64,000 bases of DNA from Drosophila persimilis (Eukaryota; Arthropoda; Insecta; Diptera; Drosophilidae), in the NCBI RefSeq assembly GCF_003286085.1, contig NW_020825308.1:248001-312000 (forward strand). Direction: 5' to 3'. Each line of letters starts with the position of its first letter. The first letter of the stretch is position 1. A program made the position numbers and the translations under genes. The notes under the pieces were generated by a model, which saw only the letters and a program-made list of their open reading frames with translations, searched no databases and was not told where the DNA came from. This document shows positions 1 through 11,811 of the stretch, in pieces.

Positions 1-107
1 GCAGCCAGTACTGCGCCCACCGTGCCGGCCCAATAATGAAGGTTATGTAGCTCAACCTCAACCACTGCGCTGCGGCTCAAGACCTGCTGAGCCAAACCGT
101 AAGAGAA

Positions 108-416
108 TTGGCAATTGATCTCGCCATCCTCAGCGAGCCATACCAAAGTAGAGAGTCCCCTGGGTTCGTCTTGGATGCCACCAAAAAGGCCGCGATATGG
201 CTATGCGGCGCCACGCCATTGCAGCTTTCCCTCTCAGGCGCTGCGGCTGGGTTTGTGCGCGCCAAGGTCGGAGGTGTGTGGATATACAGCGTCTACCTCG
301 CCCCAAGCCTGACGCTCTCCGAGTTCGCAGGTACTCTAGACAACCTAGCGGCTGATGCTAGAGGACGTCACCCAGTAGCCATTGGAGGGGACTTCAACGC
401 GTGGGCTGAGGAGTGA
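108..416 (+). pseudogene. R1-like ORF2 endonuclease fragment
   Basis: The 102-residue frame matches the first half of an apurinic-like endonuclease of non-LTR elements: a segment reading ILSEPYQSR, a KKAAIW segment, a YSVYLAP segment and a terminal GDFNAWAEE motif, which carries a catalytic Asp-x-Asn. It stops at 416, and the next four bases already belong to the reverse transcriptase linker, so the C-terminal half of the endonuclease has been deleted. The protein would nick target DNA for target-primed reverse transcription. Here it cannot be functional. A closely related copy lies at 3020-3394. Confidence 0.75.
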
Positions 417-1637
417 GGAACGAGGACATTGCCGCGCTACGCCGGGAATGCAACCAAGCTCGATGCTGCTACCAGCGCTCGCGCGGAAGCACTGCCTTTC
501 CGCAATGGCAATCCACGTTTAGGGACTGCAGAAGGGCTCTCAAGGCGGCCATTAGGGATAGCAAGCGCCAGTGCTTCCTCAAGCTATGCGACTCTGCGGA
601 GCAGGACCCATGGGGAAGGGCGTACAAGTTGGTGACGAACAAACTTTGCGCCAAGAGGCAGGCACCCCCATCGGACCCCGACACGACAAGATCCATCGTG
701 GAAGAACTTTTTCCGTACAGGGCTGACCACATCGGGGATGTCCGTTGCCAGGCACACATCGAGGAGGTGTCACTCGAGGAAGTCGAACGCGCAGCCAGGA
801 GCATCAGCCCGAACAAGGCTCCTGGGCCGAACAGAGCCCTCTTGCTCGCCCTCTCCACGCGTCCGGAAATCTTTGCGAAGCTGCTCAATCAGTGCCTTCG
901 TGAGGGAGTGTGCCCTGTGAGGTGGAAAATCCAGAAGCTAGTGCTTATTCCCAAGCCAGGCAAGCCGCCGGGGACAGCGTCGTCGTATAGGCCTATCTGC
1001 CTGATCGAAACCGCGGGTAAACTGCTTGAGAAGGTGGTTTGCGCGCGGCTGGAACGCTCCATCGCGGAGGCTGGCGACCTCTCACCGCACCAATACGGCT
1101 TTCGCAAGGCCCGATCCACGATAGACGCCGTTCGTAAGGTGGTGGACATTGCCTCCGGTGCAATTGCCGGCACTCGGTGGAAAGGCGGCGGGAAAGAGTA
1201 TTGCCTAGCAGTCACTCTAGACATTAAGAACGCGTTCAACACGGCGAGGTGGAGCTGCATCCTAAGGGCGCTGGAGAGTTTCGACACACCCAGGTACCTG
1301 CAGCGGATGGTACAAAGCTACTTTGAGAGAAGACTGCTTTTGTACGACACGCAGGCTGGCACGGAGAAATACGAGGTATCGGCAGGCGTCCCGCAGGGTT
1401 CAGTGCTTGGCCCCACTCTGTGGAACGCAATGTACGACGGCATCTTGCGACTCAGCCTCCCCCACGGAGCACATGGTGGGTTTTGCAGACGATGTGGCTG
1501 TCCTAGTGGTGGCAAAAGACCTGTCCGTCGTGGAAACGACCTGCAACCAGACGATAGCGCGCATTCAACAGTGGCTGGACCTGGTCGGGCTCGAACTCGC
1601 AGGTAAGTGCCTGTTTTCCTATTCTTCTTCGCTGTGA
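413..1637 (+). pseudogene. R1-like ORF2 reverse transcriptase (frameshifted)
   Basis: The 397-residue frame to 1606 carries a linker rich in basic residues, a SYRPICLIETAGKLLEKVV segment, the HQYGFRKARSTIDAV segment, a LDIKNAFNTA motif (first catalytic Asp) and GVPQGSVLGP. The catalytic FADD box is read in another frame (ORF 1323-1637, residues reading MVGFADDVAVLVVAK), so there is a frameshift near 1470. The frame then runs into the leader of the next element at about 1606, which removes the thumb and C-terminal zinc finger. This is a decayed, 3'-truncated copy. Confidence 0.8.
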
Positions 1638-1837
1638 TTCTTGGCGCCACTTGTTGGTTGCTGCCTTCTTTTTGTTTTTGGGCAAAATTGGCCAAGCACA
1701 CCGCAAGTGGTGTTGGATAACGACTGAAGAACAGCTGACTGGAGGCACGGAGTTAAGTGCTGGAAAATGACAGCGTCTGGCCAATAGAGGGCGCGGCCAC
1801 AGCAACCGTAGTTGCCAGATCAACGGCCAGATCGGAG
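1606..1837 (+). other. Leader (5' UTR) of second R1-like element
   Basis: The sequence changes abruptly at about 1606 from reverse transcriptase coding to non-coding DNA that leads into ORF1 at 1838. It is best read as the 5' UTR of the second element, inserted in or joined to the first. No promoter motif could be assigned with confidence. Confidence 0.5.
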
Positions 1838-3023
1838 ATGAGCGATCAGCGGGAACAAGCTGCGGCTTGCAGCACTCCGCTGACAAGCTCATTCGCCTGG
1901 GATGAGGAGAATCCCTTTCGCCGGAAAAATGCTCTGGCGCGATCGCCAAACCAGCCGGCGGAAGCAGTGGAGGAGCGCGCAAGTTCCTCTCCTCCAACGC
2001 TGCACGCCCGCAAGAGGAGCAAGCAGACCCGAAGGAGAGGGCCATGGCGCATTTGGCGAGCTTGGGCCAAAAGGCCAGAGAGTTGAGGAAGCTGATGGTG
2101 CTCCCAAAGAGGTCCATCACGAACCCAATGAGGGATCTGGTGGATGAGATCGAATATCTGCAGCGAGAGTTGGAATCGTGCTGGCAGGCGATCTCTGTGG
2201 CGCAGTCTGTAGCCAAGGTTACACAGCCGGAAGTGACGGAAGGGGTGAAGGTCGTAGCTAGGCAAAGGCCAAAGCCAAAGCAGCAGCAACGACCAAGACC
2301 GCCACGTAGCGATGCAATAGTCATCGCCGCCACCAGCACTGTCTCATATGCAGACATTCTAAGAAAGGTTAAGACAGAGCCAAGTCTTAAAAAGCTAGGC
2401 AATCGGTGCAAGGGGTGCGACGCACAGCAAAAGGAGAGCTGTTGCTGATGCTGGAAAAATCGGCGGATCCGAAAACCCACGAGATGCAGGCAGCAGTCAA
2501 GGAAGCGCTAGGAAGCACGGTTGAAGTAAGGAGTCTTACCGAAACTGTCATCTTGGAGGTAAGGGACATAGACGAAGTGTCCACCCAAGAGGAAGTCCTA
2601 GCGGAACTCAAAGCGCAGACAGGGGTGGAAATCTGCGAGGACGCAGCCATCTCCATCAGACCAGCCTATAGGAGCACGCAGACCCTGACTCTGAAAGTTC
2701 CACCGGCCATAACAAAGCCCCTCCTGGAGAAAGGAAGAATTCGCCTGGGGTGGGGGTATTGCAGAATACGACCCAAGTCAACTCCCAGAAGATGCTACAA
2801 GTGCATGGAGTTTGGCCACATCGCGCCTAATTGTAAGAGCAGCCAAGACTTCACGAAGTGCTGCTACAATTGCGCAGGAGCCGACCACCATGCCAAAGAT
2901 TGCAAAGTCGAACCAAGTTGCATTCTTTGCAAGCGCCACCGGGGGAAGGACCCGAAGAACCAAACGACGAGTTCAAGGTGCACGCAGTACCAAAAGGCGA
3001 TGCAGCAAATGAAGGATAGATGA
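1838..3023 (+). pseudogene. R1-like ORF1 (gag-like, CCHC knuckles), frameshifted
   Basis: The likely start is the ATG at 1838 (MSDQREQAA). Coding moves to a second frame near 2040 (segment MAHLASLGQKARELRKL, followed by a coiled-coil-like stretch) and to a third near 2410. The last 205 codons end with CCHC zinc knuckles (CYKCMEFGHIAPNC and CYNCAGADHHAKDC) and a partial third (CILCKRHRG), which bind element RNA in this family. The stop codon overlaps the ORF2 start by four bases (ATGA at 3020-3023), an arrangement used by some R1-group elements to translate ORF2 by reinitiation. Two frameshifts make this copy inactive. Confidence 0.8.
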
Positions 3024-5460
3024 AAATCATCCAACTAAACCTCAACCACTGCGAGATGGCACAGAAGCTGCTGGACCAGACCATAAGGGAGCACCGTATT
3101 GATGTAGCAGTCATAAGCGAGCAATACCGGAATCGCAACTCGGGAGAGTTGATTGCTGACTCGAGCAAGAAGGCAGCGATATGGAGCTGTGGGAGTCCGA
3201 CACAGCAACTACTGCAAACACACGTCGCAGACGGATTCGCCAGGGCCCGGATAAATGGAGTGCACATATACAGCTGCTACCTGCCCCCGAGCCTCAGCCT
3301 ACAGCAGGCGACGCAGGCACTGGAAAGGATTACGTTCGTGAGCAGCAGCCTCAGCCGCAGTACAACGTGGGGAGTTAGTGGCCACCGGGAGTGACCACCA
3401 AGCCCTCATATGTGAAATCCAGGAAGCGGGCGCACCTAACCCGTTCATTGGCAAGCAGATCGGTTATAAGACCGAAACGCTAGAGCCGGATATGGTCCGG
3501 GCCATGTTTGAGGACTACGAGACCAACGGTACGGCTGAAGAAAGAGCAAGCCAACTGGCCATACATACCCTGGAAGCATGTGATGCCTCCATGCTAAGAA
3601 AAGAAGAAGCCTGAACAACCGCAGGCCAACGTATTGGTGCAATAGGTAGCGCCAGGCAGGAGTGCCAGCGGAAAAGACGACTATATCAGCGTTCGAGAGG
3701 TTCCCCGGAATTCGAGAGGCTCCAAGGAGAATATAAGGAAAGCAGACGCTGCTTGAAGAGGCAGATCAAGGATGCCAAGCGCAAATGCTTCGAAAAGCTC
3801 TGCGATGACGCAGATGCGAACCCTTGGGGCTACGCATACAGGCTGGTAATGAAGAGACTGCGAATGTTCAGTCCCCCGCCGCCAATGTGTGCAGATCTGC
3901 CGGTTAACATAGTAGAAACCCTATTTCCAGAGAAAGTGGCAGCCCAGAGGGTGATGGATAGAATTCCGCCACCTGAAATAGAAGCCACCACGGGAGCAGA
4001 AGTCCTCGAAGCTCTACAACGGATCAAGAACGGCAAAGCACCAGGACCTGATGGGGTCCCAAATGCCGTTCTGCGCACGGCTATTGAGACCAATCCACAA
4101 ATGTACGTGGATTTATTCAATGCGTGCATGTCCGAAGGGATTTCCCCAGACCATGGAAGCTACAGCGGCTAGTCCTCTTACCCAAGGGGAACAAGCCGAC
4201 CGAGGAGCCATCATCCTATAGACCACTCTGCATGCTCGACACAGTGGGTAAGATCCTCGAGCGCATAATCCACACCAGGCTGGAGAAGGCAGTAACGCGT
4301 CAGTTCTCACCGAGACAGCACGGGTTTCGCAAAGGCAGGTCCACGGTGGACGCAATCGGCGAGGTATGTGAGATAGCAACTCGAGCTATCGATGGCACCC
4401 GATGGATGTACGGGACCAAAGAGTATTGCATAGTGGCAACACTCGATGTCCAAAATGCATTCAACTCTGCCTATTGGGATCACATAATAGAAGAATTGAG
4501 AAACTTTCAAGTACCGCCGTATCTGCAGAATATCATCGCGGACTATCTAAAAGACCGAGTGCTCATATATGAGACGGATAAAGGGACACGTGAGCACCAA
4601 ATCACTGGAGGAGTTCCCCAAGGATCGGTTCTCGGCCCGCTGCTGTGGAACATCATGTATGATGGAATCCTCAAGATGGATATGCCAATGGGCGCCACGG
4701 TGATAGGCTTTACCGACGACATAGCAATAGTCGTAGTGGCAAAACAGAAAGAAGCGGCGGAAGAAATCTGCAACGACGCGGTAGAGAGAGCCAGAACATG
4801 GCTATCAGGGAGGGATCTCTCATTAGCCACCCACAAAACGGAGGCGGTGCTCATAAGCAGCAGGAAAGTAGTGGAGACGGCCACGATACGAGTTGGAGAC
4901 TGCACTATTAGCTCCAGTCCAAGCCTGAAGTACCTTCAAGTACAGCTTCAAGCATCACATGGCGTATGCAAGCAGCAAAGCAGGAAAGACGGCAGTGGTC
5001 CTATCCCGCATCATGGCCAACACCGGAGGCCCGAAAAAGCCAAGGCGAAAGCTACTAGCGAGCGTAGTTGGCTCAAGGCTAATGTTCGCTGCACCAATAT
5101 GGGTTGATGCAATGAAGCATAAAACATATGCCCAAGAATGCAACGCAGTCCAGAGGTTGTGTGCCCTGAGGGTGTGTTGCGCATTCAGAACGGTATCCCA
5201 AGACGCCGCACTAGTGGTAGCAGGAATCAGGGCACAGCGAACCCTGGGGACTACGGACCAGGACACCAGAGGTGCCTTAAGGCAGCGCACAATCCTGCAA
5301 TGGCAAGATTCGTGGGATAACAGCAGCAAAGGGCGATGGACCCATAGGCTAATCCCAGACCTGAAGAGTTGGCTGAACCGTAGCCATGGACAAGTGGAGT
5401 ATCACCTGACACAACTGCTGACAGGACACGGTTGCTTTAAAGCCGAGTTGGGACCTGTCG
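3020..5460 (+). pseudogene. R1-like ORF2 (endonuclease, reverse transcriptase), broken
   Basis: ORF2 opens at 3020 with MKIIQLNLNHCE, the usual start of the endonuclease, and runs to about 3370, where the rest of that domain is missing. Linker and reverse transcriptase follow in pieces: 3378-3614, 3753-4172 and 4124-5107. Visible motifs are SYRPLCMLDTVGKILERII, HGFRKGRSTVDAI, LDVQNAFNSA, GVPQGSVLGPLLW and an active-site box read as FTDD instead of the usual F/Y-A-D-D. The thumb and C-terminal region continue in 4959-5460. There are at least four frame changes. The next fragment begins at about 5461 with endonuclease sequence. Confidence 0.8.
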
Positions 5461-6110
5461 CGTTTCCAAATTATGTTGGAACACATTGCGGAAGACACTC
5501 GTGGGAGGACACCCCTCGTCATCGCAGGGGACTTTAATGCGTGGGCCGTCGAATGGGGCAGCAAAGAGACCAACGCAAGAGGGTACTGCATACTGGAGCA
5601 GTTCTCGTCTCTCACCGTCGGACTGGCAAACGACAGAAAAAAGATGACCTTCTGCATGGCGGGAAGATCCTCAATAATAGATCTGACCTTCCTAAGCAGT
5701 TCGCTATGTAGACATTCCACCTGAAAAGTGGGTGACGAATTCACATTTAGCGACCGCCAGGCAATACAGGAAGCCGAAAACAATGGGGCCAAAGTGGAAG
5801 GATAGTCTATTGGACGTCGCAGCCTTCTCGGATTCCTTCAGGCAAGACGAGTGGAACTCAGCTGGTAGCTCAGCGGAGGAAGCGGCACGGAAACTGACGC
5901 AGAGGATAGCCGAGGCATGCGACCAGTCCATGCCAAGGAGGAAGCCGTCTCTACGAGGAAGACCTTGCTACTGGTGGACGCAAAAAATAGGCAAGCTTAG
6001 AAGGGCTTGTTTCAGAGCGCAACGGCGTGCCCAAAGAGCGAGAGGCCGGTACGCCTTCGAAACCAGGCAAGCAGGAAGTGAAACAAGTGCGGACGAGTTT
6101 TCCTAGTGCT
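5461..6110 (+). pseudogene. R1-like ORF2 fragment: endonuclease C-terminus and linker
   Basis: The frame at 5473-5724 contains GDFNAWAVEWGS and a SIIDLTF segment typical of the last part of the endonuclease (catalytic Asp in the GDFN box). The frame at 5732-6106 continues with the linker (KTMGPKWKDSLLDVAAF, CYWWTQKIGKLRRA). The two are out of frame with each other. This piece starts where the previous reverse transcriptase ends and has no reverse transcriptase of its own. Confidence 0.7.
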
Positions 6111-6184
6111 TCCGCGCGGTAGTTTATTTAGCCAAAAGCCTGTAGAAAAAAACGCGAAAATTGTGAATAGTCGGACCCACACGT

Positions 6185-7960
6185 GTGGCCGGTACATACC
6201 GTACATACCGTTTCGCACTCGGAAAAAAAATTATTACGCCGAAAACTACCAGGCCAAAGTGGAAAGATGCTGGTCTGGATGAGGAAGCATTCTCGGAAAT
6301 CTTCAATCAACCAGACTGGTCTCAGGGATCGGCGGAGGAGAGATCGGCCGCCCACGGTGGAACGACGAGATAAGTGGTCTTAGGAAGGCCTGTCTGCAAG
6401 CCAGAAGACGCTCCCAAAGGGCCAGGGGGCGCCCAGACTTCCAAGCCAGGCTAGACATTCTAGAGTGGGTAATGGAAAGACACCGGTGCCCGACGGAGTT
6501 CCAAACAGAGCTCTTAAACTTGCGATCGCCGTGGCTTCCCGCGGGAGCAGACCTACCCTCAAAATTCCCATTCCAACAACCCATCCTCCCCCACCACCCA
6601 CTATTGTTAATATTGTTTTCACAATAAAAAAAAAAACACCCACATGAGTTAACCAATACGGCTTCAGGAGAGGGAAGTCAACGGTGGACGCCATAGGCAG
6701 GGTCGTTGAGATAGCCTCCAAGGCAGTGGAGGGAACTCGATGGAAGGGCGGCAAGAAGGAATGCTGCCTGATTGTCACCATAGACATCAAGAACGCATTC
6801 AACTCTGTAAAGTGGGAGTGCATTTTGGACTCACTGAACCGGCGCGGTGTACCCCAATACCTACAGGCAATCGTTCGGAGCTACTTCGAGGGGAGACTGC
6901 TGGAATACAATACGGCGGCCGGCGTGCAGTCTCACTGCATAACGGCAGGCGTTCCGCAAGGATCCGCGATGGGTCCTCTTCTATGGAGCCTACGATGGTG
7001 TCATGAGGCTAGCACTCCCAGGCGGATGTCAGCGAACCAGAGATTATCGTCGAAACGAGCCATTCGGTATCTGGGCGTGATGATCGACACCAGGCTCAGT
7101 TTCCGAGAACACCTCAGCTACGTTCTGGAGAAAGCAGCAAATACGAGTCGGGCGCTGTTCCGAATGCTGCTAAATACTCGTGGCCCGAAGCAGGAGAGGA
7201 GGGTTCTGCTGACCTGCGTAGTCCGCTCAGCCATGACCTATGCAGCAGACATATGGGCGGATGGCATTAAAGTCGCCAGCCACGCTAGGGGCGTAAAAGC
7301 CACTCACCTCCTTTGTGCGCTTCGAATCTGTTGCGGTTTTCAGACTTTATCCGACGACGCTGCCTTAGTCATCGCGGGAGACCTACCTGTCGACCTTCTG
7401 GTGCTTGAGGAGAGGACTGTGGCCGAAGCCACCCGGGCCAGCGCGGCAAAGAGAGACGCGCGTAAGCAGGCCCGTGAAGAAAGCCTCAGAGTATGGCAAA
7501 GCCAATGGGATGTCTGTGGTTTTGGATCGGCAGGCGGCACGGAGCGGTTAATTTCTACACCACACAGCTCCTGAGCAGACACGGCTGCTTCGGGCATTAC
7601 CTTTGGAGGTTCGGTCATGAGAACTCGCCGAACTGCTCGTGGTGTGGCGATGCCATTGAAGACGCTGAGCACACCATTTTCCAATATGGGCGGCTCGCGC
7701 ATATCCAGGAGGAGTTGAGGCGAGCCGCCGGCAGGCAGCTCACGCCGAACAACATGATCGAGGCGATTGTGGAAGATCCCACGGTATGATCGGCATGGAG
7801 AAACTTTGCAGCCGACGCTATGAAGGAACTGCGTAGGTGCGAGCGTCGAAGGAATGAGAGTGGCTAGGAGGAACCATGGTCCCTGCGAAGCAGTGCTTTG
7901 CGGCCGTCCCGGACCTTCCGGCCGTTCTCCCCAACTCAACTCAGCTCCCTATCTAGCGCA
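6185..7960 (+). pseudogene. R1-like ORF2 fragment: linker, gapped RT and C-terminal zinc finger
   Basis: A second version of the linker (TTRPKWKDAGLDEEAFSEI) is followed by a short PDGVPN segment. After an A-rich interruption at 6540-6650 come the reverse transcriptase motifs (STVDAIGRVVEIA, IDIKNAFNSV, GVPQGSAMGPLLW). The sequence between PLLW and the ASTPRRMS segment is missing, which deletes the catalytic FADD box. The thumb (RYLGVMIDTRLSFREHL) follows. The frame at 7493-7789 carries a Cys-rich finger (CSWCGDAIEDAEH) typical of R1-type C-termini. The 3' end is placed near 7960 by loss of coding signal. Confidence 0.75.
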
Positions 7961-8060
7961 GCTTATTATTACCAATCATCTATAGTTAAATCCTAGGCAT
8001 ATACAATTTCATTATTCTTTCGCAGCACTCGATATTTTTGTTGCTCTAATTGTAACTTTT

Positions 8061-9010
8061 TATACCCGGTACTCGAAGAGTATAGGGGTATATTAGATTT
8101 GTGGTGAAAATGGATGTGTGTGACGTCCAGAAGGAATCGTTTCCGACCCCATAAAGTATATATATTCTTGATCAGCATCAATAGCCGAGTCGATTGAGTC
8201 CTGTCTGTCTGTCTGTCTGTCCGTCTGTCCGTCCGTCCGTCTGTCCGTCCCTATCAGCGCCTAGTGCTCAAAGACTATAAGAGCTAGAGCAACGACATTT
8301 TTATATCCGGACTTCTGTGATATGTCACTGTTACGAAAATGTTTCAAAACTTTGCCCCGCCCACTTCCGCACCCTCAAAAGGCGAAAATCTGTGGCATCC
8401 ACAATTTGAAAGATACGAGAAAACTGAAAACGCAGAAACGTAGAAGATGACTATATCTTCTAGAGTGCAAAATCTGAACCAGATAATTATTATAGCCAGA
8501 ATCAAGAAAACAATTTCATTCTTTCTCGCTCTGTCTCTCTCTAACACACTGGTTTCATGGTCGGTTTTGCCAATTGCAAAATATGAGTTCAAGGATCTCA
8601 GAACCTATAAGACCCAGAGCAACCAAATTTGGTATCCACACTGCTGTGATATCGGACCTTGACCTTTTCGTGTCAAAATTGCGCCGCACCTCCTTCCGCC
8701 CCCGCAAAGGACAAAAATCTGGGGCGTCCACAAATCTCAGAGACTATTAAGGCTAGAGCAACCAAATTTGGTATCCACACTCCTGTTAGATCTCACTATA
8801 AAACGTATATCTCGAAATTTCGTCCCACCCCCTTCCGCCCCCACAAAGGACGAAAATCTGTGGCATCCAAAATTTTGAACATACGAGAAAACTAAAAAGG
8901 CACAATCATAGAGAATGACCGTATATATGAGATTGCTGAATCTGGATCAGATCGGATCATTTTTATAGCCAAAAGGAGCAAAACAATTGGCAGTGGCTAC
9001 GCAGCTATGC
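8061..9010 (+). mobile_element. HINE/mini-me (DINE-1-like) copy A
   Basis: It begins with an imperfect hairpin (TATACCCGGTACTC and a matching GAGTATAGGGGTATA). It carries the conserved core (CCCATAAAGTATATATATTC, then CAGCATCAATAGCCGAGTCG), a (GTCY)n microsatellite at about 8201-8250, and several repeats of the AGAGCAACCAAATTTGGTAT type. It is the most diverged of the five copies and lacks the 3' end with the hairpin seen in the others. It is non-coding. Family placement rests on the TA/GTCY microsatellites flanking a core as described for mini-me elements. Confidence 0.75.
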
Positions 9011-9385
9011 GTTCGCCCTTTCTATCATCCTCTCTCTCTCCATCTCTCTGCCCTGAAAAAAATAAAAACAACCCCCGGCAATGCAAGCCCTACACTAACT
9101 GCTGGCAGGCGATGTCTTTTTCTTTGTTTTACCCTCAACATTCTGACCAATACCCCTTTATCCAAAAAAGAGGGATACCTCTCTCTTCAAACAAGCGCAC
9201 CGCGGTGTCTGCTTGTCCATGTCTCAGTTCAATCACCCCCTCCCACATTAACAAATCAATCTGTCCCTTTGCCTACAAAGAAACTAAATAGAGAGAGACA
9301 TACAGCATGCCCAGCAATATCACTTGTCCAAAGAGGAAGAGCAAGAGCAATGTTCATAAATATGTAAATAAATAAATAAACATTA
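9011..9385. other. Non-coding spacer
   Basis: Pyrimidine- and A-rich DNA between the HINE copy and the BEL provirus. Two overlapping open frames in it have no recognisable domain and look random. No other feature is seen. Confidence 0.5.
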
Positions 9386-9390
9386 TATAG

Positions 9391-10051
9391 TGTACGATTT
9401 CAATTAAAATACAAAATCGTATGATTAGACCTAGAAAAATAGCTAGCCATAAAAGGTTAAGATTTCCCAGCCACCTAAATAAATAAACGATAATATGCTC
9501 TAAATATAAATATGTGACATGCACTACTGACCTAAATAAATATTCAACGGACAGCTACATGCATTTGTGTACATACACTGTTAAGATATTTACAGCACTA
9601 TCATTAAACACAGTCTGGATGACCTGCATGTGGTCAAATCTCTCACCATCTACATGATAACCATTGTGACCGTCATAAATCTGACCCTTGGAATACTCCA
9701 CTGTTGGATTTACTACAAATCTTGCTTAGTCCTAAATATATATAACATATTTCCCTAGCAATATTATACTCAGAACTAATTAAACATACCTAATATCCTA
9801 AGTAAAAAATTATGCTCATAGAACTTGTATATAAACCTCGCATTTTACCAAATAAAATCAGTACGAAAGAAACCTCTGACGTATTCACATCTCCGAAGCC
9901 CAAGTTGTTCAAGTACCGATTGCGGCGACCATTTGTTACTGGTACATGAACCGGTAGCATACAAATTTACATTTTCAGCATACGATTGTCATATTGACAA
10001 TCACCACAGAATCAAGTGAATCTACATCAACAGATTCATTTGATTTGTTCA
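9391..10051 (+). repeat. BEL 5' LTR
   Basis: 661 bp, TG...CA. It matches 17460-18042 throughout except for about 75 bp between two CCTAAATAAAT repeats and a 5-bp insertion near 10005. It is followed after two or three bases by a primer-binding-like TGGTGACCCCCGAC. Confidence 0.9.
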
Positions 10052-10426
10052 TTTGGTGACCCCCGACTTTTGGACACTTAACCGTTCATCTGGATTGTTG
10101 TTCCCGATTTGGAACTTGGATTTAGTTGGATAATCCTACATAATTGGTCAACTTGGCGACCAATTTACACACATACAACATACAACACTCAGAGTTGTGA
10201 TTTCAAACCTTCGGAGAAGGAAAACTTAATTGGTGTTATTTGGATCTAACTCAACCAACACAGTCAACTTGGCGACTAAGGTTGAATTGGAAACAAGAAT
10301 TCCAGTGTCATAAATATTTATTGAGATACGTTGAACATCTTCGTGGTTGTGAGTAGAGGCACAACCAGTCATAGTGACAAATAAATTACCTCCATCGGGT
10401 CAAAGTATTAAAATAAATAAAATAAA
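10052..10426 (+). promoter_or_regulatory. BEL leader with primer-binding-like site and repeats of it
   Basis: The site TTTGGTGACCCCCGAC directly after the LTR is where a tRNA primer would pair. Related CTTGGCGAC segments recur near 10152 and 10266. The rest of the leader is non-coding up to the gag start at 10427. Confidence 0.55.
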
Positions 10427-11803
10427 ATGGCATCATCAAGCATTAATGTTATGCTAGACAGGCAGCTTGCCACAGGCGAAGAGATTCAGAGCCTGGTACG
10501 AAATTATAAAAAGGATTCTGCTGAAAGAAAGCAGAAACCAGAATATTTTAAATCCCGCATTGAGAACCTAATGAATCTCTGGGATTTGTTTTCAAAAGAG
10601 GAAACTAATATTCAAAAAATGGTTCAAGGCTCAGAATTTGAGCATAATTATTTCGCCAATGACTATTTTAAACAAATAAGAGATTTAGTCATAAAATACA
10701 AAGGCGAATTAACCAAACAACTATCTTCAATCGAAATGGAGATAGACGCAGGATCGATAACTTCTTTGGAGGATGAGCATGAAATAGGGCCCATGATTCG
10801 AGAACAAAAGGTGCTGCTTGAAAGTCTAGAGCGCATCATGAACAGAATGACGAATGAGACGCGAAAGGACTTCAAACCAATAATCATAAAATATTGGGAT
10901 GAGATAAGAACAATCCACATTCAAATTCACAAAAAATGTACTGTCCCTGTAAAAATGGGGTATAACAATAAAAATTACATAGCAGCTGAAGACGCAATGT
11001 TATCAGTCCAAATAATGACTGAATCAGACTCTGTTCAGCAAGTCATCGCTGCTCCTCATGTTAATAACGCATTACCATTGCCAAAGGTTGCCATTCCAAA
11101 ATTTGATGGAGATTACCTTAAATGGCAACAATTCCATGACATTATTAAGAAAATGATTCATGAATCATCAGTACCTGTCATACAAAAGATGTGGTATTTG
11201 AAGACCAATGTAACGGGAGATGCAGAAAATTTAATACGCCACCTTTCGTTAACAGAAGGAAACTACATTATAGCAGGGAATATGTTACAAGATCGTTTTA
11301 GTAACAAAAGAGTGCTAAGTAATGCATTGATTCAACGACTATTGGATCAACCTAACACAACCAACGATGCTAAATCAATTAAAATTTTTGCATGATAATG
11401 TAAAGGAAACATTAGCAGCATTAAACAACATTGAGATAGAAACAGACAAATGGGACACGATTCTTCTTTGTCTGTTGACGAAAAAATTAGATCGTCAGAC
11501 TTACTATGTATGAGCAATCCATACAAAGTACGAAGGAACTACAGCCGTTGAGCGAATTCATGCAGTTCCTCGAGCAAAGATTCCTAACTCTGGAAGCTAT
11601 TGGATGGGAAAGAACAAAGAAGCCCATCACATGCGCATCAGCAGGAGCAGAATCAATATCAATATTACTGTTATTTCTGCGAGAAACCTAACCACCGAAC
11701 CAACTATGCGTTAAATGTTTTAAACGTGACCACGCTGCAAGAAATTGTCAAAGAAGAGATGGTTTTAAATGCAGCAAAGGACATAACACTCTTCTTCATT
11801 TAG
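10427..11803 (+). pseudogene. BEL gag (frameshifted), with zinc knuckle remnant
   Basis: The intact 322-codon start (MASSSINVMLDRQL) contains a charged, helical N-terminal half and a segment LPKVAIPKFDGDYLKWQQF that is characteristic of the Pao/BEL gag domain (DUF1759). The frame is lost at 11395, just past LLDQPNTTNDAKSIKI. Further gag sequence continues in other frames to about 11803 and includes a nucleocapsid-like knuckle (CYFCEKPNHRT) followed by a second Cys-rich segment out of frame. The protein would form the particle. This copy cannot make a full-length product. Confidence 0.8.
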
Positions 11804-11811
11804 AAACCAAG

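Larger units (their letters stand above)
1..7960 (+). mobile_element. Cluster of nested R1/LOA-like non-LTR retrotransposon fragments
   Basis: All reading frames with retrotransposon similarity here lie on the plus strand. The order of domains shows several joined fragments. Endonuclease then reverse transcriptase occupy 108-1637. A 5' leader, ORF1 and ORF2 occupy about 1606-5460. An endonuclease C-terminus and linker occupy 5461-6110. A linker, a gapped reverse transcriptase and a C-terminal zinc finger occupy 6185-7960. The ORF1 CCHC knuckles, an APE-type endonuclease motif (GDFNAWA) and the reverse transcriptase layout fit the R1/LOA part of the I group. No RNase H domain was seen, so R1-like is slightly favoured. 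No target duplications or clear tails could be fixed. Confidence 0.85.

Noticed and set aside
8200-8255. GTCY repeats as a CRISPR-like array
   Set aside because: They are simple microsatellites inside every HINE copy; no spacers and wrong organism type.
9007-9367. Two overlapping open frames
   Set aside because: No domain, low-complexity Ser/Pro text, and they lie in pyrimidine-rich spacer DNA.
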